From Fasciolopsis buskii (Eukaryota; Platyhelminthes; Trematoda; Plagiorchiida; Fasciolidae), in contig LUCM01001521.1 of NCBI GenBank assembly GCA_008360955.1, positions 154,850 through 218,849 on the forward strand: 64,000 nt of DNA. The letters are read 5' to 3'. The notes beneath the pieces were generated by a model. That model saw only the letters and a list, made by a program, of their open reading frames with translations, was not told the origin of the DNA and made no database searches. Shown in pieces: positions 34,092 through 47,314 of this stretch. A program made the position numbers and the translations under genes. The number at the start of each line of letters is the position of its first letter. Positions within the stretch are counted from its first letter, which is position 1.

Positions 34092-36242
34092 TATGAACGC
34101 GCAGCTTAGTATTCTGTTTCTCTGAAAAAGCATTTGCTGCCGTTCTATGGCTATGAGTTCACCTCGCACCATTTCTAATCACGAAACTGTCAAACATAAA
34201 GTTGCCTGAATATTTGTTTTCAATAGGTGTACCATTAAGTTCACGAAAGAAACCCACTATCTTGCTTAGTATATTGGCTTTTATGGATAGGTTTTCGCTC
34301 ACTTCACTTGCAGATTTCGATGGAGTCGAATTTATGTGGGTGAGGATAAATCTGCTTAACTGAATTAATGTTTTTGGCAGAAATGAAAAAATTGCTTCTC
34401 AAAAGGTTACTAGATTATATCATCGGGACTGCCGTACTGTAGCAGAACCTGGATTTGTTCCTCCGGATAGATTGTTTAACCGAACGTTGGCCTTCAAGCG
34501 CGGTCACCATTTGTGCGTTGCTCACGCACGCTCGCATGCTGCCGTCAAAATATACTCAACCTGCTACCGCTTCCGACTGTCTTCTCCTTGTACCGGTCAA
34601 GTGTCAAGGTTGCCAGTAATGCAGTCGTACGGAGCCGAGTAAGAGTGACGCACAAGTGGTCCCAAAGGTTAAAGACAAGCAAACGTATTGCGAAATTCGC
34701 GTTAGGACAATCCGTTCTACAGTACTTATAACCAGCTGGATGTATTTTGCCCCCTGCATTCTAATTGTGTCAGTGTTACAATCAGTCAGTCACAGTGGGC
34801 TTCGGCCCTGAGGTTCCTGTTCACTATTTAAAGCTTCAAGTCAGGACTCCTGCAATTCCTTTTGAATGACGCATCACCCCGTGCCTGTTGCATCGAAGTG
34901 TGACTAGCTTCTGGCAACGAAAATACGAGTGCTTAAAACAGCGCTCGTTGCTTTCCAAAATTTGGCGTCAAGGAGCAAATGGTGACACTACTAAAAGCTA
35001 CTTGAGTCCGGAGCTCGTTAGTTTCTGATGGGTGTTCTCGGACGTGTTGAGCAATTTCAAAAGCTAACAGAATGTCATTTATTGGCTGGTTCTGATCACG
35101 TACACAGCAGGCAAAATGTATGTGATTTCATAACCCACACGAGCAAGCCGAAGTGTACCGTGGTCTTTGATACAGTCAAATGGTTTCTTCTTCATTCGAT
35201 CCTTGGGCTACGTATGACAAACACGTTGCAACTGGTTGGTACCTAATGAGATCACCAGAGCAGGTGTGATTTCGTTCTGGCATCGATTTCCAAGCGATGT
35301 AACAAACAAGCCTGTGGTGCTGCTAACACCGAAAATTTTTTGTTAATCACGAATTTGCTAAATCTTTCGATGTTGGCGTTCCTAAGGAAGCACATTTCCC
35401 TTAACATCTTCAGGTGGCTTCAATTTTTATCAAAAGTCCTTCCAAAGGGTCTTTGTTTACTAGAATGTCCTCGCTCTTCTCACAAAAGCCTGCAGTGCTT
35501 GTGCTCCTCACTTTGTAAATGGGCTACATGCCAGACTGCTTTTTTAACCCAGCAGTATAAGATAATAAACTTTGATGCACTGGTCGTCCAGTGTCACCTG
35601 ATAACACACCCTGGTTTCGGTACAATTGTTGGAAGTTTACTTACGTCTCTTATTTGTTTCTGTATGTCTGTTCATGATAGCGGACTGTTAGCGATTGTCG
35701 TAGTCCGCAGAAGTGATGCAACATGCTACCTCCTGACCACTGTAGTGGGCAGTGACTGTTCCTCGAGATTCCTTAGTGAGAATTCCACCGACTTGTGATG
35801 CAAGTGAGCACGGACAAAATGCGTAGTTAGCTTCATCGGTCAAGTTATGAGTTGCCCCTGACCAACTAATCACGTGCCATTGATGACCTCACTTGACGTT
35901 AAGATAACGTTGCTTGAATTCACGAAAACTTCATTGGAATTTATACTCAATCCACTAGAGGTTGGGAGGGTTTAGGAAATCACTCATGTAGATACATAAA
36001 AGAGTACTTGATTTTGACCTTGAGATGAGTCCAACTTCGGTGCTTCGATCGAACGAATAGGACGGCGCAAAAGATAATGACACATTTGTCTAGTGGAGAA
36101 AATAGACTATTCGGAGCTGACTGATCTAGCAGAAATCACATCATATTTGCCCAGGGAGGGTTTGATAAATCTTGAACCTTGTTTGAAAGCGTCATTATGG
36201 AAGGAGTCGAAAATCAACAGAAATGCACTATGCCCCGGGTTG
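34092..36242. other. No gene recognised
   Basis: This is the downstream flank of the minus-strand TXNDC17 homologue. A 152-codon plus-strand frame (35340-35798, Cys- and Leu-rich) is the longest open stretch but resembles no known protein. A BEL/Pao gag could once have been here on the minus strand, but I see no zinc-knuckle or protease motif. Confidence 0.4.
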
Positions 36243-36627
36243 TCACTGTATTCCTTTGAACATTTTCACTATGTTATCCACTGACTCCACATCGCTTCCC
36301 ACCAGACGTTCATCCTGAAATCGAGAAATAGCAAAGGATTGTAAGATTCGACCGACTCGACGATTAGAACCTGAACTTACCGATCCAAATCGAACAATTG
36401 TTGGTATAAATCGGAGTCGGAAAGCCTTATTTGTTCGAAACGGATTGGAAGGGTTGCGCCACCTGTTTTGGGACAACACAATTTTGAGTGTCCATGTTCA
36501 ATTAAAAAAACACCATTCAACTCACATAACACGACCACCAACCTCAGTGAAAATGAATACGGCATCCTCCGGTAGTTCACGCAGGGCACATTTCACTATA
36601 GGATCGGCTATAAAAGAAGCATAAAAC

Positions 36628-36695
<68 letters not shown>

Positions 36696-37731
36696 TTAGT
36701 ATTAGTATTAGTATTAGTAGTAGTAGTAGTAGTAGTAGTAGTAATACTAGTAGTAGTAGTAGTAGTAATAGTATTAGTAGTAATAGTTGTAGTAGAATGA
36801 CATTCACGGAACATTTGGAGACTAGTCAAATACGTATATGGCCTGTTTTCAACTGTGCGATACAGGCTTTTTAGGAAACGGTGTCAGATTCAGTAAGATA
36901 GGTTCACTCTTGCCTACTGAAACTTCATTTGAGTAAATCGTTCTAGTCTGCTCCAAAAATCACATTTGAGTAAGCATTCGAACAATGGGTAATTGTGAAC
37001 ATATGAACTGTGAATACTGAGTGAACTATAGTCGAGAACTTCAACTCGGTAGTTGGAAAAACTATTCAACTTGGAGTCTGTTATTCACTGAAAGTCCACG
37101 GTGATGCCATGTATGTCAGCAGGTCAGCATGTGCAGGGTGCAAACGAGTACTGTTGGAGCATTCTGCAGACGCGAGCTCGAATTTTTAACATCATAATAG
37201 AAGAATAATTTTTCCTCCCTCAAGTAAGAACAAAACCAGTGTGTCAGCGGAGATTAAACTGTGTGGTTGATGAGACACAGTGATGAATGCAGTGAGTAAT
37301 TCCACTTGGGTTAATACCGAATTCGATGGTGTTCCATGTCATATTTATCTGTTTGGAAGGCTTTCTGATTTATGAAATGATTTACAGGCTCTTTCCAACT
37401 TATTATTTTTTAAGGGGTTTTTCAACTAGCATACAGGCTCATTCCGAGAGCCGATTCAAAGAGATCTACGGGGAAAAAATATTTTTCAAATTCCATTATC
37501 GTACGACCCTGCAGCTTGATCGCCGTAGCACGCGCGATCTACCAACAAGTGCCCTCTACAAATCAAGTGCAAATTTAACGAATCCTGAATCGGCACATAC
37601 CTCGTCGGCAATCGGGACACCAGGATTGTCCGTCCGATCTCAATGTGCCGATGAATTCAATGAATATGTTTTTCCCATAATTTTCCGATACAATTTCGAG
37701 CAATCTGCTCATATCGCGAACGTTTTGGTAG
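36243..37731 (-). CDS. TXNDC17: Thioredoxin domain-containing protein 17 homologue (TRP14-like), four exons, first exon missing
   Basis: This is a small cytosolic thioredoxin-fold disulfide reductase, recycled by thioredoxin reductase in animals. Coding exons (minus strand): 37601-37731, 36526-36607, 36381-36462, 36243-36314. They join in frame through GT-AG introns of 993, 63 and 66 nt. The active site SWCPDC sits in the first of these exons, preceded by NIFIEFIGT. Later blocks are AVFIFTEVGGRVMWRNP, FRTNKAFRLRFIPTIVRFG (with the expected cis-Pro) and SVDNIVKMFKGIQ before the stop at 36243. The 121 residues seen compare with 123 in the human protein. The exon at 37731 opens with one base of a split codon after tttctctttcag, so a short upstream exon with the true ATG is missing; an internal Met (MSRLLEIV) is an alternative start. 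No damage is seen, so it is probably functional. Confidence 0.93.
36628..36795. repeat. (TAG)n microsatellite inside a TXNDC17 intron
   Basis: A long TAG trinucleotide run, with tagtat-type interruptions in the middle, begins about 20 bases from the acceptor of TXNDC17 exon 36526-36607 and lies within the 993-nt intron. Long Leu- and Thr-rich frames over it are artefacts. Confidence 0.95.
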
Positions 37732-37859
37732 CTGAAAGAGAAAGCCGGGACGCTCCTGATATTTCGTCGGAACGTTCTGAAAACTAGGATGTTGCGGATT
37801 CAAGCGCACGTGGAAAACCACAAAGATTGCATACGGTGGACTAATCTGTGCCATAAATA

Positions 37860-38085
37860 AATAAAATTTGCCATCCCATTGAAAATGCTTTTCAGTTTAA
37901 GGAAGGAGAAGAAATACAGAGAAGTTAGCATGAAGAAAAATGAGAAAGTTGGTTTGGAGAATTCTGGAAAATGCCGAAGCGATCCAAAGTTAGACGATTT
38001 TCTACCGCGACGGGATTCGAACCCATATAGGGACGTCAAGCTTTAACTGACACTCAAAACGTAGTGCACCTCGAGTAACAAATGG
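37860..38085 (-). repeat. tRNA-related SINE-like repeat
   Basis: On the minus strand a B-box (gggttcgaatcccgtcg, 38007-38023) is preceded by a tRNA-like left part and followed by an unrelated body ending near an 'attttatttatttatgg' tail at 37860. A relative with gggttcaaatcccgccg occurs at 56154 on the plus strand, and a fragment of the same B-box side (ctaccgcgacgg) lies at about 45-57. It sits just upstream of the first recognised TXNDC17 exon. Confidence 0.55.
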
Positions 38086-38408
38086 AAGTGGATATCATAA
38101 TAAAATCAGCTTAGTGAACTCCCAACTGTTCCCCTCAAAATAGCAGACTTAGATTACCCTAAAAATGCTTTCTGAACCACTGCTTGACGAATTTATCTCC
38201 ACTAGAAGCAGTTTTATTAATGAGTGGAATGTGAGGTTCGAGTTTGGATTCACCGCCAAACTAGATATAGTTCCAACTGTCTGATCTGCTTGTCGATCCC
38301 CCCGGGCACTATATTGCTGCCTGTCCACCTGATTGAGTTGACGAGCCGTTTAGATTACTTACAGTCTCTGTCTTCACCTAAGTCGTCATCGAATAGATAG
38401 CAAAAACA

Positions 38409-38585
38409 GGCGGCCAAGCGGATAAGGTCGTGGTGTTTGGACGCAAAGATCACGAGCTCGAGTCCTCCAACCGCCTGTCAACTTCCCAACTTGGCTGCCC
38501 TCTGTTGGCCGCGGCCCCCTTCCTGAAAAATGATGTATATTGTTATTTCATTAATAAAAGGGAAGTAAAAGATTAAAAAAGATTT
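38409..38585 (+). repeat. tRNA-derived SINE, best-preserved copy
   Basis: The head (38409-38475) keeps tRNA features: ggcgg at the 5' end pairs with ccgcc at 38471-38475, the A-box-like ggccaagcggataagg resembles tRNA-Leu/Ser, and the B-box region reads gagctcgagtcctcc. A unique body follows (tcaacttcccaacttggctg, ccgcggcccccttcctgaaa), then 'atttcattaataaaagg' and an A-rich 'aaaagattaaaaaag' tail. Other copies are at 205, 49427 and 54286. Confidence 0.8.
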
Positions 38586-39395
38586 TAACGGATTTGCACG
38601 GTGCACAATGACTGCTTTGCATGGGTGCGTGCTAACGTCTGGACTATAATGTACCAATTCGATCCCACCGAAATGAATTACAGTCGATAATTTGTGTCAA
38701 ACCAGGTAGCCACACTCATGCAAAACGGATACCCATACAATTTAAGCCAAAAAAAACTAGAGGACTAAGGCTTGAAAAGAGTGAACATACAGTTGGAAAT
38801 ACTGTCTCACTAACAGTATGGCATCGACCATCCGCCGTTTGCCGAAGAGCTCATTACTACAAACGATCGATTAACTCACTGACAATAATTCAAATTACAT
38901 TTTTTGACAAATTTGCTATCCGGAAATGGGGGTCATGGGATAGAATGGTTGAAGCTGCTACGATAGGGCTGATTTGTCTAACTGAGAAACCGCTAAAGTG
39001 GTGATTTGGCGCAGAACAGTTTCCTACTAGGGAACTATATATGAAAATCACTGAGACTTGTTCCAAGCTGTTATGCTAATGTTTTATTCGAATTTCGTCC
39101 AGTTAAGCAAAGTCCATCTTAGAAGAACGCATTTTTTCCTTGCGGAATTCAAAGCGCACTAACTATCGCTGGACTGCTTCACAATTTACGAACAGACGTT
39201 CACTTATTAGATTCGCGGAAGACAATTGCATTTTCAGCAGAAAAACAAACAATTTTAATGTGATTTCAAAGCACTGAAGCAATCGATACAGAATCTTTTA
39301 TTTTTTATCGTTTACCTCCTTTATTAATGAAACAACCTACAATGTTCCCTGATTTGTTTTAATCAAACGATTTATGTAAATTTGTTCAAGTTAAG
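38586..39395. other. No gene recognised
   Basis: AT-rich DNA with no open frame, repeat or RNA signal that I can support. Confidence 0.5.
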
Positions 39396-39607
39396 GCTCA
39401 TTGGTTGATTGGCTCCCATTTGATGGGGTCATTGTCTCTTCTTTGGTCTTCACTTCGACTGACCCCCGGTTCGGCTTTGATCATGTCACGGTGGGAGATT
39501 TCAAACCTGCGAACTTCATGTTCAAACGACAGGACCTTGTCCGTTTGGCCACCGCCGACTGGAACAACAGGCTTCGGACAGTGATTGCTATCTATTCATC
39601 TACAGAA
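39396..39607 (+). CDS. Candidate internal exon of an unrecognised gene
   Basis: The stretch is flanked by a possible acceptor (gttaag before 39396) and a donor (gtaaat after 39607). Inside, one frame is open and has clear coding-like third positions in AT-rich surroundings. It includes DPRFGFDHVTVGDFKPANFM and LVRLATADWNNRLRTVIAIY. I recognise no family. It could instead be a piece of an old transposon. A tRNA-like B-box (gtgggttcgattcttcc) lies downstream at about 39775. Confidence 0.3.
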
Positions 39608-40528
39608 GTAAATCAATCTTCTTGAAGTGAAAATAGTTCTAGCGCAACGAGAACATTTTGTGATACTAAGCCCGGCCAATCCTAATGCACTACTCGGTCT
39701 ATTCATTTAAGCGGCCTCAGGTGCAAACAGTAGAGGTCACATGCATAACATCCATGGGTTCGAATATAACGTTCGTGGGTTCGATTCTTCCGCCAGTCGA
39801 CCAGGGTCCTATTCACCAACCTTTTATTAATCTCTAAATGTGTACAGAAATGTACATTTTTAGTAGCCTGGGATTAACAATATCATCAACTATAGGTAAT
39901 TATTTAAGTATAATGATAAATAGGTGAACCGATTGCTTCAAACTCTAGAGATCCTACATGCTAAATAATTCTCCTACAACAGGTGTCTCGATTAGTTCTA
40001 CGAAGTACAGAAAAATCGCAGCAAAAACTTACATCTTAGTGTCATTACTTGGGGCACATCGCACTGACAATGGGAACACGAGGCACACAAACTGCGTAAA
40101 AGAGAAAAGAAACCGGGTAAATTTTAAAAGTGGCATAAATCATGATAAGTATTGTTCTATTCTTATTACTATTGCTCTTGTTTCTTATGGATTTATCCAT
40201 TTGTTGATCGTACAGCATTTGGAACAGGGAATTAAGCGATCGCACTCGATGTTAATAGTGTCAAACTCAATTAATTATCAAGTTGATCTGTTGTATGCAA
40301 ATATACTTTCATCAGCAAAATTATGTGCTTGATGGAAGTGATAACGAGCCGAGCAATCGATTGCCAAAGCTAAACTTTCTCTAAGTAGTCCACAATCGAT
40401 GATTTGATCACGAAATGCTGTGGTGAATAGTTGGTATTTTAAACTCAAATGAGATCAAATCAAGAACTTAATGTCTTTGTGCAGTCCAAAGTGACGTTCT
40501 AGCATCCTGCGCTACACCTGTGGCTAAC

Positions 40529-40529
<1 letters not shown>

Positions 40530-40626
<97 letters not shown>

Positions 40627-40674
40627 ATAATAATAATAATAGTAGTAGTAGTAGCAGTAGCAGAAGTAGTAGTG
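40530..40674. repeat. (TAG)n microsatellite
   Basis: A TAG trinucleotide run with a short ataataat and gcagtagcag interruption, in the same strand orientation as the array at 36628. The Leu-rich frame on the minus strand is an artefact. Confidence 0.95.
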
Positions 40675-43600
40675 TTAACAGCAAAAAAATAAGGTAACAG
40701 AATAAAAAACGTTTATCGTTCGACCTGTTAGTTGTTCTGAGAGAATTGTCACGCGGTCAGCAAGCTGGCGAGAAAGTTACAGTATAGCAAAATTACGATC
40801 AGTAGGGCAGTGCGAGAAAACAGAAATTTGAAATGAACGTGTGGATATTGTTGGTACAACCTTCGTAAACTCCCTTTGTAAGGGAGTAAAGGACATCAGA
40901 GTGCTTGTCGAGAACGAAGCTATTGCAAAAGCCCATGTCTCAGTATACATCTATATCTAGAGATGGATTTTAAAAACCGTAAGAGCAAGTGACTCATTTT
41001 ACGGCAAACCAGAAAAATGTACTGGAATTCAACAAAACCATTGAGGAAAGCTCCATGTGACTGCAAATCTATAATTAGGACTTCAAAAGACAAAGAACAT
41101 TCTTGATCTGAGAGATCGCAAAGACAGATTTGAAGCTATTTAGAACAATTCTTTCATGTGGATAAATCACAAAAACACACTGTTGGATAAAGCAACCTCA
41201 GGTTATTTGAGGTTATTTGAGCATGCACAATAAGAGAATACATGGGCTAACCAATAAATAAACAGAGAAAGTCTGCTATAGCTATTTTTAATTTATTCTT
41301 TGGCTAACGAAAATGATACCCACTGACATTTTGATGCGTTCGTACGCGATTAACCGAACGAGAACCACTTCGCCGTTTCCATTAGTCTGTTTTGAATTAC
41401 TGGGCTGGCATCAGGTTGACCGAATATCAACGTGCAGCCAACGAAGATGGGATAGAAAGTAGTCCGATGTACAACAGAAAAAAATAACTAAACCGCAAAT
41501 TATTGCGAGGTAACATCGTCGACAGACAGCGAGGCGATCTTTGCACAACCTGCATTGACTTTCATGCCTTCAGTCCAAAGTTCACTTTGAGTATTTGGAT
41601 TTAGAACCGCGGACCAAGTCTTGTACACAGTCCACCAAGTAACGTATCGCGAACTTTTGGCGCAAGTGCAGTTTAGCTCCTCTGCATGCTCTGAGTTCCA
41701 AGTTGACACAGGTTCGGCGACACACGCCCGATAAGAAAACGCTCAATTTTCACCACTGCAACACTAACTACGTCCGATCGGTGAAGCAGTGGACAAATCA
41801 GCCTTTGTAGCTTCTGGTCAACTCTTGATTCCGATGACGGACTGAGTGAAATTGCTCTGTGGAATGTTAATATTATAAAATTCCCATCTTCTATGAACTA
41901 CAGAAAAGGAATAATCACCCAGATGTTTCAAAACTGGATTTCGGTTTTTTTGTCTGGACTCGAAGCACGAGCAAGCAGAAAGCAGACTAACCATGATTTC
42001 TTATACTCACGTCGATTTTTACGCTGGTCACAACAAGTATGACCTATAAAATTTGATGGACTATCTTGTATTGTTTTGTGTTTGCATACTTTGAGTCACA
42101 GTCTCACAAATTTTGCGGATAGTTTGCTTACTTTTAGTGTAGTTTCAGTAAGACAAAAATTAATGCACTATCCGCGTCTCATACTTCGCAGTTTGTTGAC
42201 ACTCAGTGAAGCTTCCGATAACGGTTCAGCTGTGTCATTTGCAAATGGCAAAAATGGAACTCACACGAGTAAATCTTCTATCCATATTAATCTCGGACAC
42301 TAAATGTCATTAAAGACCAACACAATATGTAGGTGAAAACAATCAGGAGAGATACGAATCATCTTGATGCTTTACTCGGTTTACGTACTACGTGATTGAT
42401 GTAACAGTTAGACTTTACGGTAAACACAATTTGTCACTGATCGCAAAGCTACTTGCACTCACACTGAAGACAGTCGAATGAAAGCAAGTCGAGTAATTAT
42501 TGCCCTGATGGCCCGTTACTGATGTTTTCCTTCATCATTCTTTGGTCCTTAAAAATTCTTTGCTAAGAACGTATCAGTCAGTGTAAGGTCATCGCATGAC
42601 CTTTGGCAGATGTTTGAAATACGAATTGATCGAGTGAACCAAACATGTATTCAATCCATGTTTACTGCAAAAATCCGTCTTACCAAAAATGAATTTGCTA
42701 GAAGCGTCGAGGAACACATGTGAACGTGATGATGTATTTCTTTTCAGGTATGTTGGTCTTCCGTAAGTCTGAAGAAAATGCAAAAGAAGCAGTTCTGGAT
42801 TATCAAGAAATGAGATTTTGTTGCTAGTGCTCAAAACATATCAGCTCTGGAATGCCCGCCGGCGAGACGTAGATACTGCCTAATAGAAAACCTACCGAAA
42901 CCAACGTTTAGCCAATACTTTGTAAGGTACGTGCCATTTTGGCTATAATCAGCAGTTGTATGGAATGAAAAAAAAACAGGGATTGCCAAGGTTGTACGGC
43001 ATGCAGATAGGTTGTCATGGTGACTAGGGCGTGACCGCAAAAAAGGGAGTGTGGTAATCAACCCCGCAGCACGAACCTCTCAGAAGCGGTCATCCAAAGG
43101 AGTACCAACTGCTATGTCAAAAGTTTTGCCCACAAGACAAAGGTCGAGTTATCCATAGGCAAGCCCAGCATGGGTAGAGCCATGGTAGACAGCAGAACTT
43201 CTCCAGCTGGAGGCTGCAGTTCAAGTCGTCACTCACAGCAATCGGATAAGCACAGTCAGAGGAAGGCCCAAAAGAATGAAAGCAAGAATGCTCTACACAG
43301 CCAAATGGGACCGGAAATGCCCAGATAAAAGAAAATATGGGACCCTGATTCAGAGTGGTTTGGAAAAGAACAATCTACACGGCCGAGAAGGGTTTGGGAA
43401 TTGAGACTTGCTTTGCTACACAATAAACCCGTTTGACTTCTGGCTATAAGAATACCGATCATATTTTGTGAACCAGGTACAACTGAACATTGTGTACTCA
43501 TCGAGCCATGTAATAATGTGATTCACAGAATACTTCTCTAATACCTAACTCTCAACGTAAGCACAGATGCAAGGGGAGTTTGGTTGATTTGTTTGTAATT

Positions 43601-46600
43601 CGGGAGCCGCTAACGGAAAGATCGGCTCCAAGGGGAAACAGACAATCGAGCTGTTAATAAAGTAAAGCGCACGCTTGAAGCGGTCCGTGTAGCCCGCATT
43701 CGCCTACAAATACTGCTGAAATACCATTTCAGTTTCTGTTAAGATAGTATTGCTCTTTGTTGAGTTGACCGGAGAATCTGCATCATTTTGCGGCTAACTG
43801 TTAAATAATTCAAGGTGAGACAAAAATGGATTGTCCAGCCAAAACGTGAAATACTGTTTTCTAATCATATGCCAGACTGTCCGTCAGCGAGTGCCATAGA
43901 TGTGAATACCAAAGTTGATAACAATTAGTTGAAGACAGAGTTGATTCGAAGAAATGGTACGTGGTCAGTCTGCTATTGAAATCCTTATTGTCGTCAAGTT
44001 ACTAGCAAAATGGTGAGAGAACTGATTTTACCCAAATTTGGAATCAAAAAAATACGGTGCACAAAAGCCCCATCGAGGTGTTGTTTAAAATTGCAATAGG
44101 AAAATTTGTCTGAGTGATTCCAGGAAGAACGTTATTATTATTGTTATTATTAGAAAAAATGCATCAACCATCGTAAGGGAGGCATGTCACAGATGAAATG
44201 CAACCGTGTTTATTGAAAATGTAGTGTTGCCCGTGATTCGCAGTTTCAGGTGACCACATGCAATGCTTCCGAGCCAGGGAGTGGAATGTTCTGGCATGCG
44301 CACTTTGCAAACATTCCAGTCTGCATACTTTGGAATTCAGCATCCATCTTAGCACCACTGTCTGACGTAAACCCGTCACTGAATTAGCCAAACTAGAATT
44401 CTACGCCTTAACAAGCAGTTTATCCCATTATGAGTAAAATACAAATATGGCTTGATTAAACCGTCCTGGTGTGATCAGAATTTGCTCAACTGACTTATAA
44501 AGTGAAAGCGTTTCAGTAGGAACATTTCTCTGCCCTGTTAAGTCAAGGCACATTCGTTGTGGTTTATTCTATCAACAAATTGATGAGCACCCTCGGCAGT
44601 TTTTGTTTAACGACTATTTCCCGATTATTCTTCCCCACCGAAGCAAATCGCATATCACGTTTACATCAAAAATTTCACACATTCAGATATCTTCCTCATA
44701 CATTCGAATGAATTACAGACTGTTTTCATGAGGACGTTTGAAAAAACGCAATTTATAAAGAAATCATTTGCATATTGCAGCAACTCAACTCAATATCCTT
44801 CAAGTCTGTCCTTTCATTTTTGTGACCTCGTTCCAACTGGATCCGTTCAAACAAACACCTGACTAGATGCCATCTTGTTTCATTCGACAGTGGCACCTAC
44901 ACACGTTGTCTTTTCCATGAATGAAAACATTGTGATTTGATCTGCTGACCCTCCGAAGTATGATAAATGTTAACTCGTTTTTATTCAACTTACCTACACG
45001 TGCCTTTCTTTACGTTTAACCTAACAGAAATGAGTCCATTAACTGGTTTCGGGGTGTGCTTGTGCTCCAACCATAGTTGTTAAACTAATGTTGGTCATTT
45101 GATATTCCACCTACGGTGACTTTCAACTTCAACTTCAAAAGCACTAAGAGTTCCATCTCCAGTGAGAAAAAAAATTAACTTTTGGTCTCAAGTACATTTT
45201 ATCGACCTTACTTTGCTATTTCCATATACTCATCGTAGCAGTAGTTAAGACCAACTTGAATTTGCTACCGTTGGTACATCCTGTCTGATCTTTTATCAAG
45301 AACTCCGGAGTGATCGTATATCCTTCATTAAAGCACGTGGGAGAAACTGGCGTCCAGTATCTTAGCGAATACCGCTATGTATTCCCAATATGAGTTCTTG
45401 AAATTGCCTCCTGCTCTGACTTCGGAAATCAAGCTAGTACCTGTACTACTCCCTGTGAAACGAATATTGACAGAAACTATTTTGTGCTCGCGAACAAAAA
45501 TTGATTCCCTATCGAACTGCAACTCAGTCTCTTCCAAGTGACATTGTATGACACCAGCTCTTTGTTATTTTTGTTAATGATATTTGTATTACTGCACCGC
45601 AGAAATTGAAATTTTTCACGAAGACGTTTGTCTCATGCTTGCAGAAGCTCTAGCATAAAAATCGAGCACCACAGCGTAACTGGGCACACTAAAAGGAATA
45701 ACGGAATCATGGTATAATCGTTTTCACACTAGATTAATATTTCTGACCCAACTGTTTTCATTAGTCAGCTTGGTGTTTCTGCTGATAGATGGCCGATTTT
45801 ATCCGGCAATTATGTCACGTTTCTCAGAAGTTCACCAATCACGGTTAATGAAAACGTCTAGGAAACTATTGGGGAATCATTTCTCTCCACCGCAGAAGTC
45901 TTTTGCTTGTAAACACTTGCACACTGGTACTACTGCTAGCATTAATGTTATTGCTTTCGCTACCAAAGGTGATCCATTTATTTTGTTTTCACTAGTCCTA
46001 GTTAATGAAAGCCGGGATGTGCTTTTCAAAGAACAGTCGAGAACATGAAACTGTCACGAATTCCCCAAAGCCCTTGATGAACCAAATCACCCGCGGTAAG
46101 AAAACCACTGCAAGATGTGGTGAACTGGTGGGATGTCTCAGCCTTGTATTCCATGCATGACATTCGCCATCAATTTCAATTCACACGCAAATTCAGTTTT
46201 GACTGACTAAAAATCAAAAATTAAAAGCTGGTGATAAAACCAAATACTACTTGTAAATTTCTCGTACTTTATGTTTAGCATTTATTATAATCATATATAA
46301 AACATTTGATAACGCGACTGAAACCAACGGAATGCATGACTTACTGAAATCGGTCGCAAGGTGATGTCAAACTCGATTCCAATCCGGGTCGGTTGAACGC
46401 GTTACCGTTATATTCGTGTTCCATGATCACCTCGTTGTGTTTGTTCGTTTGTGCCTGTGTTTGTGATTGTTTTCGTGCATACATGAACCAGTGTGCGAAG
46501 AAGTCAGAGGTTTGATCTGTCTGACAATTGACAGGGGAGAAACTGTACTTTGTACACTATCCAGGTCGAATTCCCAGCGGAATATGCTGAGTCGACGGCT

Positions 46601-47314
46601 TCTGGATTCATCCACTTTGATGTCATTTTACACAAAAGGTGAAAATATTTCAGGTTAGTCTGACCTATTGCAAAGCTGAATGGTTGCAAATAGACGTAAT
46701 CAATCATTCTTTTTTTCATACTACTTGGTGTAAGTTTATTTTCCTACGCATCTGGTGAGTTAGAATTGAAAACCGCACGATCAATTATTTCTTTGTACCC
46801 GACTACTGACGATGTGGATTCCCAGTGAAGAGCACAGCTTTCTGCTCCTTTTAACGATTGGATAGATCGATAAATCGATTTCTACAGAATCTACTGTTAT
46901 TTCATGATATAGGTATAAGCTGAGTATCAACTGTTCGTCAGTAGCATTAGACTGCGGGACCATACAGTACGAAATTCATTTATCATATTCCATTATAACA
47001 CATCTCATCTCAATGGCCTTTAGAAAAAATCGTGAAATTTACTGCCCTTATGTATTGCTTCATCTCCAGAGTAGACTTGTATCAGAATTTGAACTATGAT
47101 TCGGTAGAATCAGCGAACATCAAAGTGGACGTAACTTGAAACATGCCAACGCGCACACATTCCGCGTTTTGACTAGGTGAAAAAAAAACTCCTATTTGAT
47201 GATTGTATTTGAAGACTTTTATTCCTGCGAAATGAAGAACAGTGATCAAATGCAATCAACTGAACGTAACAATTTTTTTAATAACAAATCTACGTATGAC
47301 GATGAACAGCTCAG
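40675..47314. other. AT-rich DNA, no gene recognised
   Basis: About 6.6 kb with short frames only. A GC-richer stretch at about 43050-43330 (plus strand) stays open for about 90 codons (includes KVELSIGKPSMGRAM) and could be an old exon or repeat. The minus-strand frame at 41500-41709 (includes SSRYVTWWTVYKTWSAVLNP) and the plus-strand stretch at 46489-46640, which ends at a donor-like aaag|gtgaaa, are also possible exons. None can be named. Confidence 0.4.

Noticed and set aside
33732..34109. Thr/Ser/Leu-rich plus-strand open frame of 125 codons
   Set aside because: Most of it is the degenerate CTA array; the rest overlaps the BEL/Pao relic on the other strand.
35340..35798. 152-codon plus-strand frame as a gene
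   Set aside because: No recognised domain, no splice context, biased Cys/Leu content; chance is as likely.
36577..36829. Long Leu-rich and Thr-rich minus-strand open frames
   Set aside because: They are translations of the (TAG)n array within the TXNDC17 intron.
40499..40684. Leu-rich minus-strand open frame
   Set aside because: It is the translation of the (TAG)n array at 40530-40674.
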